NCBI GenBank assembly: GCA_017517815.1
Contig: JAFWYA010000068.1
Location: forward strand, 1-64,000
Length of the DNA: 64,000 nucleotides
Origin: Clostridia bacterium
GTDB taxonomy: Bacteria; Bacillota_A; Clostridia; Christensenellales; Aristaeellaceae
Direction of reading: 5' to 3'
The notes under the pieces were generated by a model. That model ran no database searches. It was not told the origin of the DNA and saw only the letters and a program-made list of their open reading frames with translations. Position numbers and translations under genes: made by a program. This document shows positions 34,400 to 43,583 of this stretch, in pieces; the first letter of the stretch is position 1, and each line of letters starts with the position of its first letter.

Positions 34400-36741
34400 C
34401 CCAGCACCTTCCTTGCCACGTCCACCGCCTGGCGCGCATCGTGCGCGTAATATGCACCGAGACTTTCGGCATAATCAGCGGTGACTACTGCACCGCCAAC
34501 CATGACGGCAGGGGGATTTGGCATGGCGAGCAGCTGCCTGGTGGTTTCCTCCATGGCGGGCAGGGTGGTGGTCATCAGAGCGGACAGGCCCACCAGACGG
34601 ATGCCCTGTTCGCCCACGGTCTGCACAACCGTTTCGGGCGCAACGTCGCGGCCAAGGTCGACGACTTCATAGCCGTAGTTGGACAGCACCGTTTTGACGA
34701 TGTTTTTGCCAATGTCGTGAATATCGCCCTGCACGGTGGCGATGGCGATCTTTCCCTTTTTGACGGGAGAACCGCCCTTTTGCGCGATGGAGGTGCGAAT
34801 GACCTCAAACACCGCCTGTGCAGCCTGGGCAGCGCTTAATAGCTGCGGCAGAAACGCCCGGCCGCTTTCATAGTCTGCACCTACCCTGTCCAGCGCCGGG
34901 ATCAGGCGCTGCTCCACAAGGGACAGCTCGTCCTGCTGTGCGAGCGCCTCTTTGGCCAGACGGGCGGCGTCTGCCTTGAGGCCACGGACGATGGCGTCGT
35001 CCAGCGTGAGACCGCTTTGGCAAACGGCGGTCTTCACGGCAGGCTGACCGGCAAAGCGTTCCACATAGCGGCTGCACTGCGCGTCCTCGCCGCTGAGCAC
35101 GCGGTGAGCAGCCACAGCATCCATCAGCTCGCGCAGGTTGGGATTGATGATGGGCAGCGTAAGCCCGGCAGCAAGCGCCTGCAGCAGGAACGCCTGATTC
35201 AGGAACGGGCGGTTGGGCAGACCGAAGGAGATGTTGGACACGCCAAGCACCGTCTGCAGCCCCAGCTCGCTGTGAACCATGCGCACGGCTTTGAGCGTTT
35301 CCATAGCCTGTTCCTGCTGGGCGGATACGGTAAGCGTCAGGCAGTCGATCCACACGTCTTCACGCGGGATGTTATGCGCAAGGCAGGCATTCAGAATGCG
35401 CTTTGCAATTTCGACGCGCGCTTCCGACGTTTGCGGAATGCCGCCCTTGTCGAGCGTGAGGCCCACGACCGCCGCGCCGTACTTGCGCACGATGGGCAAA
35501 AGTTTTGCAAGCACCTCCGGTTCGCCGTTGACAGAGTTGACGGCAGCCTTGCCATTATATACGCGAAGACCGGCCTCCAGCGCCTCGGCATTGGAGGAAT
35601 CCAGCTGCAGAGGCAGCGTTACGGCGCTTTGCAGCTTTTTGATCACGCGGGGCAGCATGGCCACTTCGTCCACGCCGGGATAGCCGACGTTGACGTCCAG
35701 AATGTCCGCGCCTGCATCCTCTTCCTCAACGGCAACCTGCAGAATGTAATCCAGATCATTTTCCAGAAGGGCCTGCTGGAAACGCTTTTTGCCGGTGGGA
35801 TTGATGCGCTCGCCGATCACGCGCACGCCGTCCAGACGGCAAACGCGGGTGGGCGTGCAGATGCAGCCGGTGTTGTCGAAGATATGCGTGGCGGGTTTGA
35901 TCCCCTGAAGCGCTTTGGCAGTTGCGGCGATGTATTCAGGCGAGGTGCCGCAGCAGCCGCCCACGATGGTAGCGCCGGCTTCCACACAGGCGAGCATGGC
36001 CTGTGCGAATGCCTCGGGGCCCATGCTGTAGCTGCCGTCTACGGGATCAGGCAGACCGGCGTTGGGCTTGGCGATCACAGGCAGACGCGTGCAGCGGCTG
36101 AGCTCGGCCACGATGGGCGCAACGCCGTCCGGGCCAAGGGAGCAGTTCAGGCCGATGGCGTCCGCACCCAGTCCCTCCAGTGTATGGGCCATGGCGCTGA
36201 CGGTGCAGCCGGTAAAGGTACGGCCTGTGTCGTCAAAGGACATGGTGACCATCACCGGCAGGGAGGTATTCTCCTTCACCGCCAGCAGCGCAGCCTTGGC
36301 TTCGTACAGGTCGGTCATGGTTTCGATCACAGCCAGATCAGCCCCGGCCTTTTCGCCGGCAATGGCCATTTCGGCAAACAGGGCATAAGCGTCCTCAAAG
36401 GACAGGGTGCCCATGGGCTCCAGCAGCTCGCCAAGCGGGCCGATGTCCAGCGCCACTTTGGCGTCGGTACCTTCGGCGGCCTTCTGGGCGTTGCGCACAC
36501 CGGCGGTAATGAGTTCTTCCGCGCTGTGGCCGCAGCCTGCAATCTTGTGGGCGTTTGCGCCGAATGTGTTGGCATAGATCACGCGGCTGCCTGCATCGAT
36601 ATATTCCCGGTGGATGGCAATCAGCATCTCCGGGTCGGTCAGGTTCAGCACTTCCGGCACGCCGCCGGGCTTGAGGCCGCGCTTTTGCAGCACTGTACCC
36701 ATGGCTCCGTCCAGAATGAGAAAATCACGATCAAAGCGCAC
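34396..36741 (-). CDS. metH: Cobalamin-dependent methionine synthase lacking the activation domain
   Basis: A 781-residue enzyme that transfers methyl from 5-methyl-THF to homocysteine through cobalamin. Domains in order are homocysteine binding (about 1-300, ILDGAMGT and GGCCGTSPEYI), pterin binding (about 315-570, VIGERINPTG, DVNVGYPG), B12 cap (about 590-680), and the B12 domain with GDIHDIGKNIV carrying the cobalt-ligand histidine. The usual C-terminal reactivation domain is missing and is encoded by the preceding gene. The start is GTG 36741 with AAAGGAGG 8 bases upstream, overlapping the previous stop. Confidence 0.95.
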
Positions 36742-37345
36742 AGCGTTTTCCTCCTTTGCGTAATGAACAGGTATCGCGCAGGCCGCAGTAGGCACAGCCG
36801 CGTATGCGGGCCTTCTGGGGCCTGTCCGACAGGCCGATGACGGCGGTCACGGTCTTGACGGGGTTTAGCAGGAAAGTATCGGTCACATGCACGCCCAAAC
36901 GGCGCTGCGCATCCGTCAGTTCGCACAGCATGGGCTGCACGGTCAGCGGCAGGTCGCCGTAGCCGGGGCTGAAGCGGTCAGTGAGAAAGGCCTGCGGGAA
37001 ACGCGCGGCGATCTCGCGCTGCGCTGCGTCACACCCCTCTTCCACAAGGGCGCTGCCTGCAGCGTTGAGCAGCAGCGCATCGCTCATGTCGCGCGCCTGC
37101 ATGGCGCGCAGCCGTGCGTCAAACGCCGCGCCAAGGGTACAGACCAGAATGCACACGCTGTGGCAGTCGGCAAGCATGGTTTGCGCGGTCTGCCCGGGCA
37201 GGTCGATGGAGGGAAGCACGCGCCATACCCATTTTGGGGAGATGGCATTACACAGCTCCTGCGCGATTTGCTCTGCCCTTTGGCGGAGGGATTCATCCGC
37301 GTCCGTCGAAACACCGGCGTAGCGCAGCACTTCGCTGATATCCAT
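36731..37345 (-). CDS. Stand-alone methionine synthase activation (AdoMet-binding) protein
   Basis: A 204-residue protein corresponding to the MetH activation domain: RFSPGYGDLPLTVQP, LGVHVTDTFLLNPVKTVTAVIGLS, then a cysteine-rich tail (CAYCGLRDTC) not typical of the full-length domain. It should bind S-adenosylmethionine and remethylate oxidised cob(II)alamin on the MetH encoded next. The Thermotoga enzyme is split in the same way. GGAGGG is 5 bases before ATG 37345. The 3' end overlaps the MetH start by 11 bases. It is the first gene of the operon. Confidence 0.9.
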   Translation of the reverse strand: MDISEVLRYAGVSTDADESLRQRAEQIAQELCNAISPKWVWRVLPSIDLPGQTAQTMLADCHSVCILVCTLGAAFDARLRAMQARDMSDALLLNAAGSALVEEGCDAAQREIAARFPQAFLTDRFSPGYGDLPLTVQPMLCELTDAQRRLGVHVTDTFLLNPVKTVTAVIGLSDRPQKARIRGCAYCGLRDTCSLRKGGKRCAL

Positions 37346-37374
37346 GTGATCCCTCCCCGCATGCATTTGGTACC

Positions 37375-37403
37375 ATGATACCGCATTTTAGGCGGCTTGT
37401 ACA
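37375..37403 (-). promoter_or_regulatory. Predicted promoter of the methionine operon
   Basis: On the minus strand TGTACA (37403-37398), 17 bases, TATCAT (37380-37375), about 30 bases before the first ATG. The leader is too short for a SAM or cobalamin riboswitch. Confidence 0.55.
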
Positions 37404-37404
37404 G

Positions 37405-37432
37405 AAAAAAAGGGAACGGTCAGGCCGTTCCC
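37405..37432 (-). terminator. Terminator after the inositol monophosphatase gene
   Basis: On the minus strand GGGAACGG, loop CCTGA, CCGTTCCC, then seven T. Confidence 0.88.
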
Positions 37433-37439
37433 AATGGTT

Positions 37440-38219
37440 TTATTCTTCCTTCAGCGTATCCCATACGCCCTGATACAGCTGCGGACAGCTGGCGATGACG
37501 TTGCCGGAGTGCAGCGGGTTTTCCTCGGCATCTCCCGGCCAGCCGGTGACTGTGCCGCCAGCTTCTTTCACGATGAGTACGCCGGCGGCGATGTCGTACA
37601 GGTTCAAGTCCAGCTCCACATAAGCCTCGAACCGGCCGCAGGCTGTAAAGCACAAATCCAGCGCGGCGGAACCCAGACGGCGCATGTCCGAGAAATTGCG
37701 GCGCATGCGGGGCAGTACGCGCAGGAGGCGCGCACCTTTTTCGTCGTTGCGGTGGGCGAAAGCCATGGCGACGATGGCGTCGCGCAGCACGGTTTCGTCG
37801 CTTACGTGGATGGGCTGACCATTCATGAACGCGCCGCCGCCCTTGACAGCGGTGAACATTTCGTTCAGACGCGGGCAGTACACGCAGCCTACCACCAGCT
37901 CGCCCGCCTCTTCGTAGGCGATGGAGATGGTGTACAGCGGCAGGTCGCAGATGAAGTTGGTGGTGCCGTCGATGGGATCGACGATCCACCGTCCACCCTG
38001 ACCGGCACTTTCGCCGTTTTCCTCACCCAGGAAACCATCCTGAGGGAAGGCGGTGAGCAGCATTTCGCGGATAAGGGCTTCGCTGCCACGGTCACAGTCG
38101 GTCACATAGTCGTTGCTCTGCTTGTGCGAAACCGAAAACACCGGCTGGCTCAGCAGATATTCACCGGCCTTGCGCGCCGCCGCAACGGCGGCGTCAAGGC
38201 GCTGCTGGTAATCGTTCAT
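37440..38219 (-). CDS. Inositol monophosphatase family protein
   Basis: A 259-residue Mg2+-dependent phosphatase with the family motifs DCDRGSE, FLGEENGES (first metal ligands), WIVDPIDGTTNF and, near residue 215, LYDIAAGVLIVKEAGG. It may act on inositol-1-phosphate or other sugar phosphates. The start is ATG 38219, 4 bases after the aminopeptidase stop on the same strand, so it is coupled to that gene. A terminator follows 8 bases after its stop. Confidence 0.93.
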   Translation of the reverse strand: MNDYQQRLDAAVAAARKAGEYLLSQPVFSVSHKQSNDYVTDCDRGSEALIREMLLTAFPQDGFLGEENGESAGQGGRWIVDPIDGTTNFICDLPLYTISIAYEEAGELVVGCVYCPRLNEMFTAVKGGGAFMNGQPIHVSDETVLRDAIVAMAFAHRNDEKGARLLRVLPRMRRNFSDMRRLGSAALDLCFTACGRFEAYVELDLNLYDIAAGVLIVKEAGGTVTGWPGDAEENPLHSGNVIASCPQLYQGVWDTLKEE

Positions 38220-38223
38220 GGAA

Positions 38224-39615
38224 TTACGCTTCCTTCATGAAGGCGGTGTAGGCCTTGACGGCCTCGTAGAGGTCGGCTTTGCTGATGATCTCCAGCGGGG
38301 CATGCATGCTGAGGACCGGAACGCCGCTGTCGATGACTTCCATGCCGTACAGGGCGCAGATGTAGGCGATGGTGCCGCCGCCGCCCACGTCCACCTTGCC
38401 GAGCTCGGCAGTCTGCCAGCAGATGTTGTTGTCGTCCATGATCTTGCGCAGGCGGCCGATGAATTCAGCGTTGGCGTCGTTGGAGCCGCTCTTGCCGCGG
38501 GAGCCAGTGAACTTGTTGTAGCATACGCCGCGGCCGAGGAAAGCGGCGTTCTTCTTTTCAAAGGCGCTGGCAAACAGCGGGTCGAAACCGGCGCTCACGT
38601 CGCAGCTGAGCATGCGGCAGGCGGCCAGCGCACGGCGGAGACTGAGCTCGCTGTATACGTCGGTGGTCAGGTTGAGAAGCTCCGCCATGGCGTTTTCAAA
38701 ATACTTGGCGCGCATGCCGGTCGCGCCCACGGAGCCGATCTCTTCCTTATCGGCCAGCAGGCAGCAGCAGGTGTAGGCGGGCACTTCGGGCAGGCGCAGG
38801 ATGGCTTCCAGCGCAGCGTAGGAGCATACGCGGTCGTCATGGCCGTAGCCAAGAATCATGCTGCGGTCCAGACCGTAGTCGCGCGCCTTGTCGGCGGGCA
38901 CCACTTCGATCTCGGCGGAGAGCATGTCTTCCTCTTCGATGTCATACTTTTCCTTCAGGATGGACAGAAGCATGGCCTTGACAGGCTCCTTGCTTTCTTC
39001 CTCCTCCACCAGCGGACGGCCGCAGAGCATAATATCGAGGCCTTCGCCGGTGATGACTTCGCTGGCCTTCTTGCTCATCTGCTCGGCGGACAGGTGAATG
39101 AGCAGGTCGCTCAGGCCCACAACGGGATCGTTCTCATCTTCGCCGATGACGACGTTCACCAGCGTGCCATCCTTTTTGGCCACCACGCCGTGCAGCGCGA
39201 GGGGACGGGCCACCCACTGGTACTTCTTGATGCCGCCGTAGTAATGGGTGTCGCCGTAGGCAAAGTCGCTGTCCTCATAGAAGGGGTTCTGCTTGAGGTC
39301 GATGCGGGGCGAGTCGATGTGCGCACCTACGATGTTGATGCCTTCGGTCAGGGGCTTTTCGCCCAGATGGAACAGCATGATGGCCTTGTCCATGCAGTTG
39401 GAGTAGACCTTCGCACCGGGCTTGAGGGGTGTGCCGGCCTTCACGGCATCGGCCAGATCGGTATAGCCGGCGGCCTTGGCCATTTTGATGGTTTCGGTCA
39501 CGCATTCGCGCTCGGTCTTGCCGTTGTCAAGAAAGCTGCGGTAGGCGCGGGCAACGGCTTCCAGCTCGGTCAGGGCCTGTTCGTCATAGGTTTTCCATGC
39601 GTTGGGTCGTTCCAT
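38224..39615 (-). CDS. M18-family aspartyl aminopeptidase
   Basis: A 463-residue cytosolic metallopeptidase of family M18. The zinc ligands are in GAHIDSPR, GHDDRVCSY, ADKEEIGS and SMHAPLEI. The long insertion domain and the length fit the family, which removes N-terminal acidic or neutral residues as a dodecamer. GGAGGGAAT precedes the ATG. It lies 30 bases after the YcxB-like gene and 4 before the inositol monophosphatase; all three are probably one transcript with housekeeping roles. Confidence 0.93.
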   Translation of the reverse strand: MERPNAWKTYDEQALTELEAVARAYRSFLDNGKTERECVTETIKMAKAAGYTDLADAVKAGTPLKPGAKVYSNCMDKAIMLFHLGEKPLTEGINIVGAHIDSPRIDLKQNPFYEDSDFAYGDTHYYGGIKKYQWVARPLALHGVVAKKDGTLVNVVIGEDENDPVVGLSDLLIHLSAEQMSKKASEVITGEGLDIMLCGRPLVEEEESKEPVKAMLLSILKEKYDIEEEDMLSAEIEVVPADKARDYGLDRSMILGYGHDDRVCSYAALEAILRLPEVPAYTCCCLLADKEEIGSVGATGMRAKYFENAMAELLNLTTDVYSELSLRRALAACRMLSCDVSAGFDPLFASAFEKKNAAFLGRGVCYNKFTGSRGKSGSNDANAEFIGRLRKIMDDNNICWQTAELGKVDVGGGGTIAYICALYGMEVIDSGVPVLSMHAPLEIISKADLYEAVKAYTAFMKEA

Positions 39616-39644
39616 AGTTTATTCCCTCCATAATATAAAGTCGG

Positions 39645-40172
39645 TTATGCTTTGGGCTTGGGCATGTGATCAACAATCATTTTCCACACTTCGTCGGGGC
39701 TGGCGTTGGCCTGGCCGTCAGGCAGCAGGAAGGCCTTTGTGGGAACTGCATACAGGTAAATGCAGCCCTTTGTGCGGTGCGCGGCATGCATCTGCGCCCA
39801 TTTGAGAGTGAGCTGCTCTTCCTTTGCACCCAGCGAGCGGATGAAGATGCCGTCCTCGGCGCCGGTCAGAGTGACCTCATACACATAGCGCGGCAGCTTC
39901 TGTGCTTTTGCGTTTGCCGATACCGACAGCAGGAATGTAAGCAGGTAGGCTAGCGGCAGCATCAGTCCTACGCCCAGCAGCACGCAGCCCAGCATGACGG
40001 CGCCGTCCATATGCCGCAGCAGAAAGCAGGCCACCGAGAAGGCTGTCATCAGCGATGCAAAAATGATGGGCGAGCGCATGGCGCGCCGCTTGACGAAAGT
40101 ATCATACATGGAAAAGCGGCGCAGGATGCGCTTATCCATTTTGACGCGCACGGTGATTTTGGATTTGGCCAT
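39645..40172 (-). CDS. YcxB-like two-helix membrane protein
   Basis: A 175-residue protein with a basic N-terminus, two transmembrane helices (about 34-51 and 56-80), and a cytoplasmic beta-rich domain ending in AVPTKAFLLPDGQ, which resembles the YcxB-like C-terminal domain. Function unknown. The start is ATG 40172 with GGAGG 5 bases upstream; an in-frame start 20 codons earlier lacks such a site. It is the first gene of the unit with the aminopeptidase and the phosphatase. Confidence 0.7.
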   Translation of the reverse strand: MAKSKITVRVKMDKRILRRFSMYDTFVKRRAMRSPIIFASLMTAFSVACFLLRHMDGAVMLGCVLLGVGLMLPLAYLLTFLLSVSANAKAQKLPRYVYEVTLTGAEDGIFIRSLGAKEEQLTLKWAQMHAAHRTKGCIYLYAVPTKAFLLPDGQANASPDEVWKMIVDHMPKPKA

Positions 40173-40294
40173 GAAAACCTCCTGTAACAAAATGCTTTTT
40201 TCCATTTTGGCACAGACGGACTCAAAAGACAATGCATTTTGAAAAATAAACGCTGCAGGAGCAGTCTATGTTTTGTTTTAATATAGGATGAGTA

Positions 40295-40323
40295 TGGACA
40301 AAGTGGCGTGTATATGTTATTAT
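40295..40323 (+). promoter_or_regulatory. Predicted promoter of the TRAP transporter operon
   Basis: TGGACA at 40295-40300, 17 bases, TATTAT at 40318-40323, about 82 bases before dctP. The rest of 40173-40404 is AT-rich with no gene. Confidence 0.45.
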
Positions 40324-40404
40324 TGATACATTCAAAACGCCGCACGTAAAAAACGGCGAACAATGTCTGCAAAAAGCAGAATGAAAAACGAGGAGGAGAT
40401 CCCC

Positions 40405-41391
40405 ATGAAAAAGCTTATCGCTCTGGCTCTCGCTCTGGTTATGGTTCTGGGCTGCACCGCCGCTATGGCCGACCCCATCACCCTGACCTACGCTGAAGTC
40501 AACCCTCTGGAAGGCACCATCGTTGGCGAAATGGCCAAGGCTTTCAAGGCCAAGGTTGAAGAAGTTTCTGCCGGCAACGTGCTCATCGACATTCAGGCCA
40601 ACGGCGTTCTGGGCGCTGAAGACCAGGTCCTGGACAACCTGCTGGGCTACGGCAACATCACCGACATCAGCCGTATCTCTGCTTTCGCGCTGACCCAGTA
40701 CGGCTGCGGCAAGGCCAGCCTGCTGTCCATCCCCTACACCTTCGTGAGCGAAGAGCACTTCTGGAATTTCGCTGACAGCGAGCTGGCTCAGGAATTCCTG
40801 CTTGAGCCCCAGGAGATCGGCCTGCCCCTGCGCGGCCTGTGCTACGGCGAAGAAGGCTTCCGTCACTTCTTCTTCAAGAACGAAGTCAAGTCTCTGGAAG
40901 ACCTCAAGAACCTGAAGATTCGCGTTTCTGCCGACCCCGTCATGACCGGCATGGTCAGCGACCTGGGCGCTGCCGCCACCACCGTTCCCTTCACCGAGCT
41001 TTACAGCGCTCTGAACACCGGCCTTGTGGACGGCGCTGAGCAGCCCACCGCCAACTACTTCTCCGGCGCTTTCCCGGAGGTTGCTCCCTACCTGCTGCTG
41101 GACGGCCACACCCTGGGCGCTCTGCAGATCATCATCACCGACAATGCCTGGAATAAGCTGAGCGAAGAGCAGCAGGGCTGGATCATGGAAGGCGCCAAGT
41201 ACGCTTCTCAGGTCTGCCGTGAGAAGGTCGCCGAGATCGAAGCTGAAACCTTCCAGAAGCTGGCCGATGGCGGCTACACTGTGATCGAAGTTGCCGACAA
41301 GGCTCCCTGGGTGGAAGCCTGCCAGCCCACGATTCAGGCCAACACCGCCGCCCTGGCTGACCTGTATCAGCAGATTCTGGACATGCAGTAA
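40405..41391 (+). CDS. dctP: TRAP transporter substrate-binding protein
   Basis: A 328-residue exported DctP-type receptor. The signal peptide is about 1-24, with GCTAAMA suggesting either a lipoprotein or ordinary cleavage. The solute-binding motif LKNLKIRVSADPVMTGMVSDLGAAATTVPFTELYSAL includes the arginine that usually grips the ligand's carboxylate. The ligand is thus probably an organic or sugar acid; which one is unknown. The start is ATG 40405 behind AGGAGGAG. The membrane subunits follow after a strong hairpin, so this subunit is probably made in excess. Confidence 0.93.
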   Translation: MKKLIALALALVMVLGCTAAMADPITLTYAEVNPLEGTIVGEMAKAFKAKVEEVSAGNVLIDIQANGVLGAEDQVLDNLLGYGNITDISRISAFALTQYGCGKASLLSIPYTFVSEEHFWNFADSELAQEFLLEPQEIGLPLRGLCYGEEGFRHFFFKNEVKSLEDLKNLKIRVSADPVMTGMVSDLGAAATTVPFTELYSALNTGLVDGAEQPTANYFSGAFPEVAPYLLLDGHTLGALQIIITDNAWNKLSEEQQGWIMEGAKYASQVCREKVAEIEAETFQKLADGGYTVIEVADKAPWVEACQPTIQANTAALADLYQQILDMQ

Positions 41392-41424
41392 GCTGAAAGC
41401 GTAAGCAATAAGCTGTAAACCATG

Positions 41425-41462
41425 AAGGGGCGCAGGGGGATCCTCCCCCTGCGCCCCTTTCT
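41425..41462 (+). terminator. Attenuator hairpin between dctP and dctQ
   Basis: A perfect 16-bp stem (AAGGGGCGCAGGGGGA / TCCCCCTGCGCCCCTT) with a 3-base loop, then TTTCTT. It should reduce transcription into dctQM or protect the dctP 3' end, giving more receptor than permease. Confidence 0.78.
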
Positions 41463-41490
41463 TGGCACACTTGAGAAAGGGGTTTCCTCC

Positions 41491-42030
41491 ATGCCTGCAT
41501 TTTTCAGGGCGCTTGACAAAGTCAAGCCTGTATATGACTGGACATACAAAATCGTTATGTTCATCTGCAAGGTTCTGCTCGCTGCCGACATCATCATCAC
41601 CACCTGGGTTGTTCTCGGCCGCTATGTTCCTTTCATCGCAACTCCCTTCTGGGGCGAAGAGATCATTCTGACGCTGATGGTGTATATGGCTGTGCTTTCT
41701 GCTACGCTTGCCATCCGCACTCATGCTCACATCCGTATGACCGCCTTTGACAAGTACCTGCCCAAAAAGGTATTGATGGCCTCCGACCTGCTGGCGGACC
41801 TGGCCGTTATGGCGCTGGGCGTGGTGCTGATGATTTACGGCATCAAATTCTGCAATTCTCCCCTGAGCATCCGCGGCAAATATGCCTCCATCCCCACGCT
41901 GAGCAAGATCTGGCAGTATATTCCCGTTGTCGTTGCCGGCGTTGGCATGATCATTTTTGAACTGGAGCAGGTGTTCCAGCACATTGAAGCCTTCTTTGTG
42001 AAGGATGAAGAGAACAAGGAGGTGGCCTGA
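41491..42030 (+). CDS. dctQ: TRAP transporter small permease
   Basis: A 179-residue protein with four transmembrane helices (about 22-42, 55-73, 92-112 and 136-157) and the DctQ-type segment FWGEEIILTLMVYMAVLSATLAIRTHAHIRM. It forms the small membrane subunit with DctM. The start is ATG 41491, with GAGAAAGGGG upstream; the open frame extending to 41422 contains the attenuator hairpin and is not coding. The dctM gene starts 2 bases after its stop. Confidence 0.93.
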   Translation: MPAFFRALDKVKPVYDWTYKIVMFICKVLLAADIIITTWVVLGRYVPFIATPFWGEEIILTLMVYMAVLSATLAIRTHAHIRMTAFDKYLPKKVLMASDLLADLAVMALGVVLMIYGIKFCNSPLSIRGKYASIPTLSKIWQYIPVVVAGVGMIIFELEQVFQHIEAFFVKDEENKEVA

Positions 42031-42032
42031 GC

Positions 42033-43331
42033 ATGAATCCTGAAACTCTGTCTACCTTGATCCTGCTGGGCAGTTTCCTGATCATGATTCTTCTGCGATT
42101 CCCCATTGCCTACGCTGTAGGTATTTCTACTGTTCTGTGCATGGCCTCCATGGGTCAGAATCTCGTCAGCCTGCCGCAGCAGATGGTTAAGGGCGTGTGG
42201 TCCTTCTCTCTGATGGCGGTACCGTTTTTCATCACCATGGGCGTGCTGATGGGAACAGGCGGTATATCCGACAAGCTGATTGCGCTTGCCAACTCGCTGG
42301 TTGGCTGGATGCGCGGCGGCCTGGCGATGGTCAACATCGTGGCCAGCTACTTCTTCGGCGGCATTTCCGGTTCTGCCTCTGCCGACACGGCTTCTCTGGG
42401 CTCCATCCTCATCCCCATGATGGTCGACGAAGGCTATGACCCCGACTTCTCCACCGCCGTTACCATCACCTCCTCCTGCGAGGGCCTGCTGGTGCCCCCG
42501 AGCCACAACATGGTCATCTACGCCACCACTGCCGGCGGTGTATCCGTTGGTGCTCTGTTCATGGCCGGCTATCTGCCGGGCGCTCTGCTGGCGCTGTCTC
42601 TGATGATTGGCTCCTACATTCTGTCTGTCAAGCACAACTACCCCAAGGGCGCAAAGTTCTCCCTGAAGACCTTTGGCAAACAGATCGTTGACTCGTTCTG
42701 GGCGCTGGCTGCGGTGCTGATCGTTGTGGTAGGCGTTGTGGGCGGATTGTTCACCGCCACCGAGTCTGCCGCTATTGCCGTGGTTTACTCCCTGTTTGTA
42801 TCCGTATTTATTTACAAGGGCATCAGCTGGAAGGGCGTATGGCAAAGCTTTGAAAAGTGTGTGGAAACGCTGGCCATCGTGCTGATCCTCATCGCCATGA
42901 GCGCGGCCTTCGGCAACTGCCTGACCCTGCTGCACGTGCCCGCCAAGGCTGCTCAGCTCATCACCAGCATTTCCAGCAATCCTGTGGTCATCATCCTGCT
43001 GCTTAACTGCATTCTGCTGTTCCTGGGCATGATCATGGATATGGCGCCCATCATTCTGATCGCCACGCCCATCCTGCTGCCTGTGGCTACCAGCGTGGGC
43101 CTGCATCCCATTCAGTTCGGCATCATGATGGTGCTCAACTGCGGCATCGGCCTGCTCACCCCGCCTGTCGGCGCGGTGCTGTTCATCGGCTCTGCTGTGG
43201 CAAAGCGCCCCATGGAAAAGGTTGTCAAGGCGACCCTGCCCTTCTACCTGTGCATGATCATTGCGCTGCTGCTGATCTCCTTCGTTCCCCAGATCAGCCT
43301 GCTGCTGCCGCAGCTGACCGGCGCTCTGTAA
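42033..43331 (+). CDS. dctM: TRAP transporter large permease
   Basis: A 432-residue membrane protein with about 12 helices of the DctM/ion-transporter superfamily. Two conserved loops are visible: FFGGISGSASADTASLGSI followed by CEGLLVPPSHNMVIY in the first half, and LLTPPVGAVLFIGSAVAKRP in the second. It couples solute uptake to Na+ flow together with DctP and DctQ. AAGGAGG lies in the end of dctQ and the genes are 2 bases apart. A terminator follows. Confidence 0.95.
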   Translation: MNPETLSTLILLGSFLIMILLRFPIAYAVGISTVLCMASMGQNLVSLPQQMVKGVWSFSLMAVPFFITMGVLMGTGGISDKLIALANSLVGWMRGGLAMVNIVASYFFGGISGSASADTASLGSILIPMMVDEGYDPDFSTAVTITSSCEGLLVPPSHNMVIYATTAGGVSVGALFMAGYLPGALLALSLMIGSYILSVKHNYPKGAKFSLKTFGKQIVDSFWALAAVLIVVVGVVGGLFTATESAAIAVVYSLFVSVFIYKGISWKGVWQSFEKCVETLAIVLILIAMSAAFGNCLTLLHVPAKAAQLITSISSNPVVIILLLNCILLFLGMIMDMAPIILIATPILLPVATSVGLHPIQFGIMMVLNCGIGLLTPPVGAVLFIGSAVAKRPMEKVVKATLPFYLCMIIALLLISFVPQISLLLPQLTGAL

Positions 43332-43344
43332 TTTTGGGTATCTG

Positions 43345-43376
43345 CCCCGATCCCGCTTGCGGGACCGGGGTTTTTT
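43345..43376 (+). terminator. Terminator after dctM
   Basis: CCCCGATCCCGC, loop TTGC-adjacent, GCGGGACCGGGG with one mismatch, followed by six T. Confidence 0.88.
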
Positions 43377-43439
43377 GTTGCTTCTGGCAAATGTTCCACC
43401 GCGATACAACGCCAGAACATTTCCATAGGAGTACCAGAA

Positions 43440-43468
43440 TTGACATCTTGTGTCAGGCATGTTATCCT
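43440..43468 (+). promoter_or_regulatory. Promoter of the asd-dapA-dapB operon
   Basis: TTGACA at 43440-43445, 17 bases, TATCCT at 43463-43468. A leader of about 108 bases follows before asd. Confidence 0.7.
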
Positions 43469-43501
43469 AAGCCCTGATGTGCTGCGTACAAGGCACGCGC
43501 A

Positions 43502-43548
43502 AGCTTTTCCAGCATAGAATGATAACGCGCGGCGCATCGGGAAAAGCT
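43502..43548 (+). other. Leader hairpin upstream of asd
   Basis: AGCTTTTCC (43502-43510) pairs with GGAAAAGCT (43540-43548), enclosing 29 bases. No U-tract follows. The lysine riboswitch core (AGAGGxGC) is not present, nor a T-box. Its role is unknown. Confidence 0.35.
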
Positions 43549-43583
43549 GAATGTGTGCAAATATGGAAACGGAGGTTTCACAT

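Noticed and set aside
37346..37436. SAM or cobalamin riboswitch before the methionine operon
   Set aside because: The promoter at 37375-37403 leaves only about 25-30 bases of leader, and the region before it is the terminator of the phosphatase gene on the same strand.
43382..43421. Nested inverted repeats (TTCTGGC/GCCAGAA and AATGTTC/GAACATT) upstream of the asd promoter
   Set aside because: They use overlapping right arms and lie before the promoter, so they are not in the mRNA. An operator is possible, but the symmetry is too short to claim.
43377..43583. Lysine riboswitch or T-box before asd
   Set aside because: Neither the AGAGG-type core of the lysine riboswitch nor the T-box sequence is present; only a simple stem is visible.
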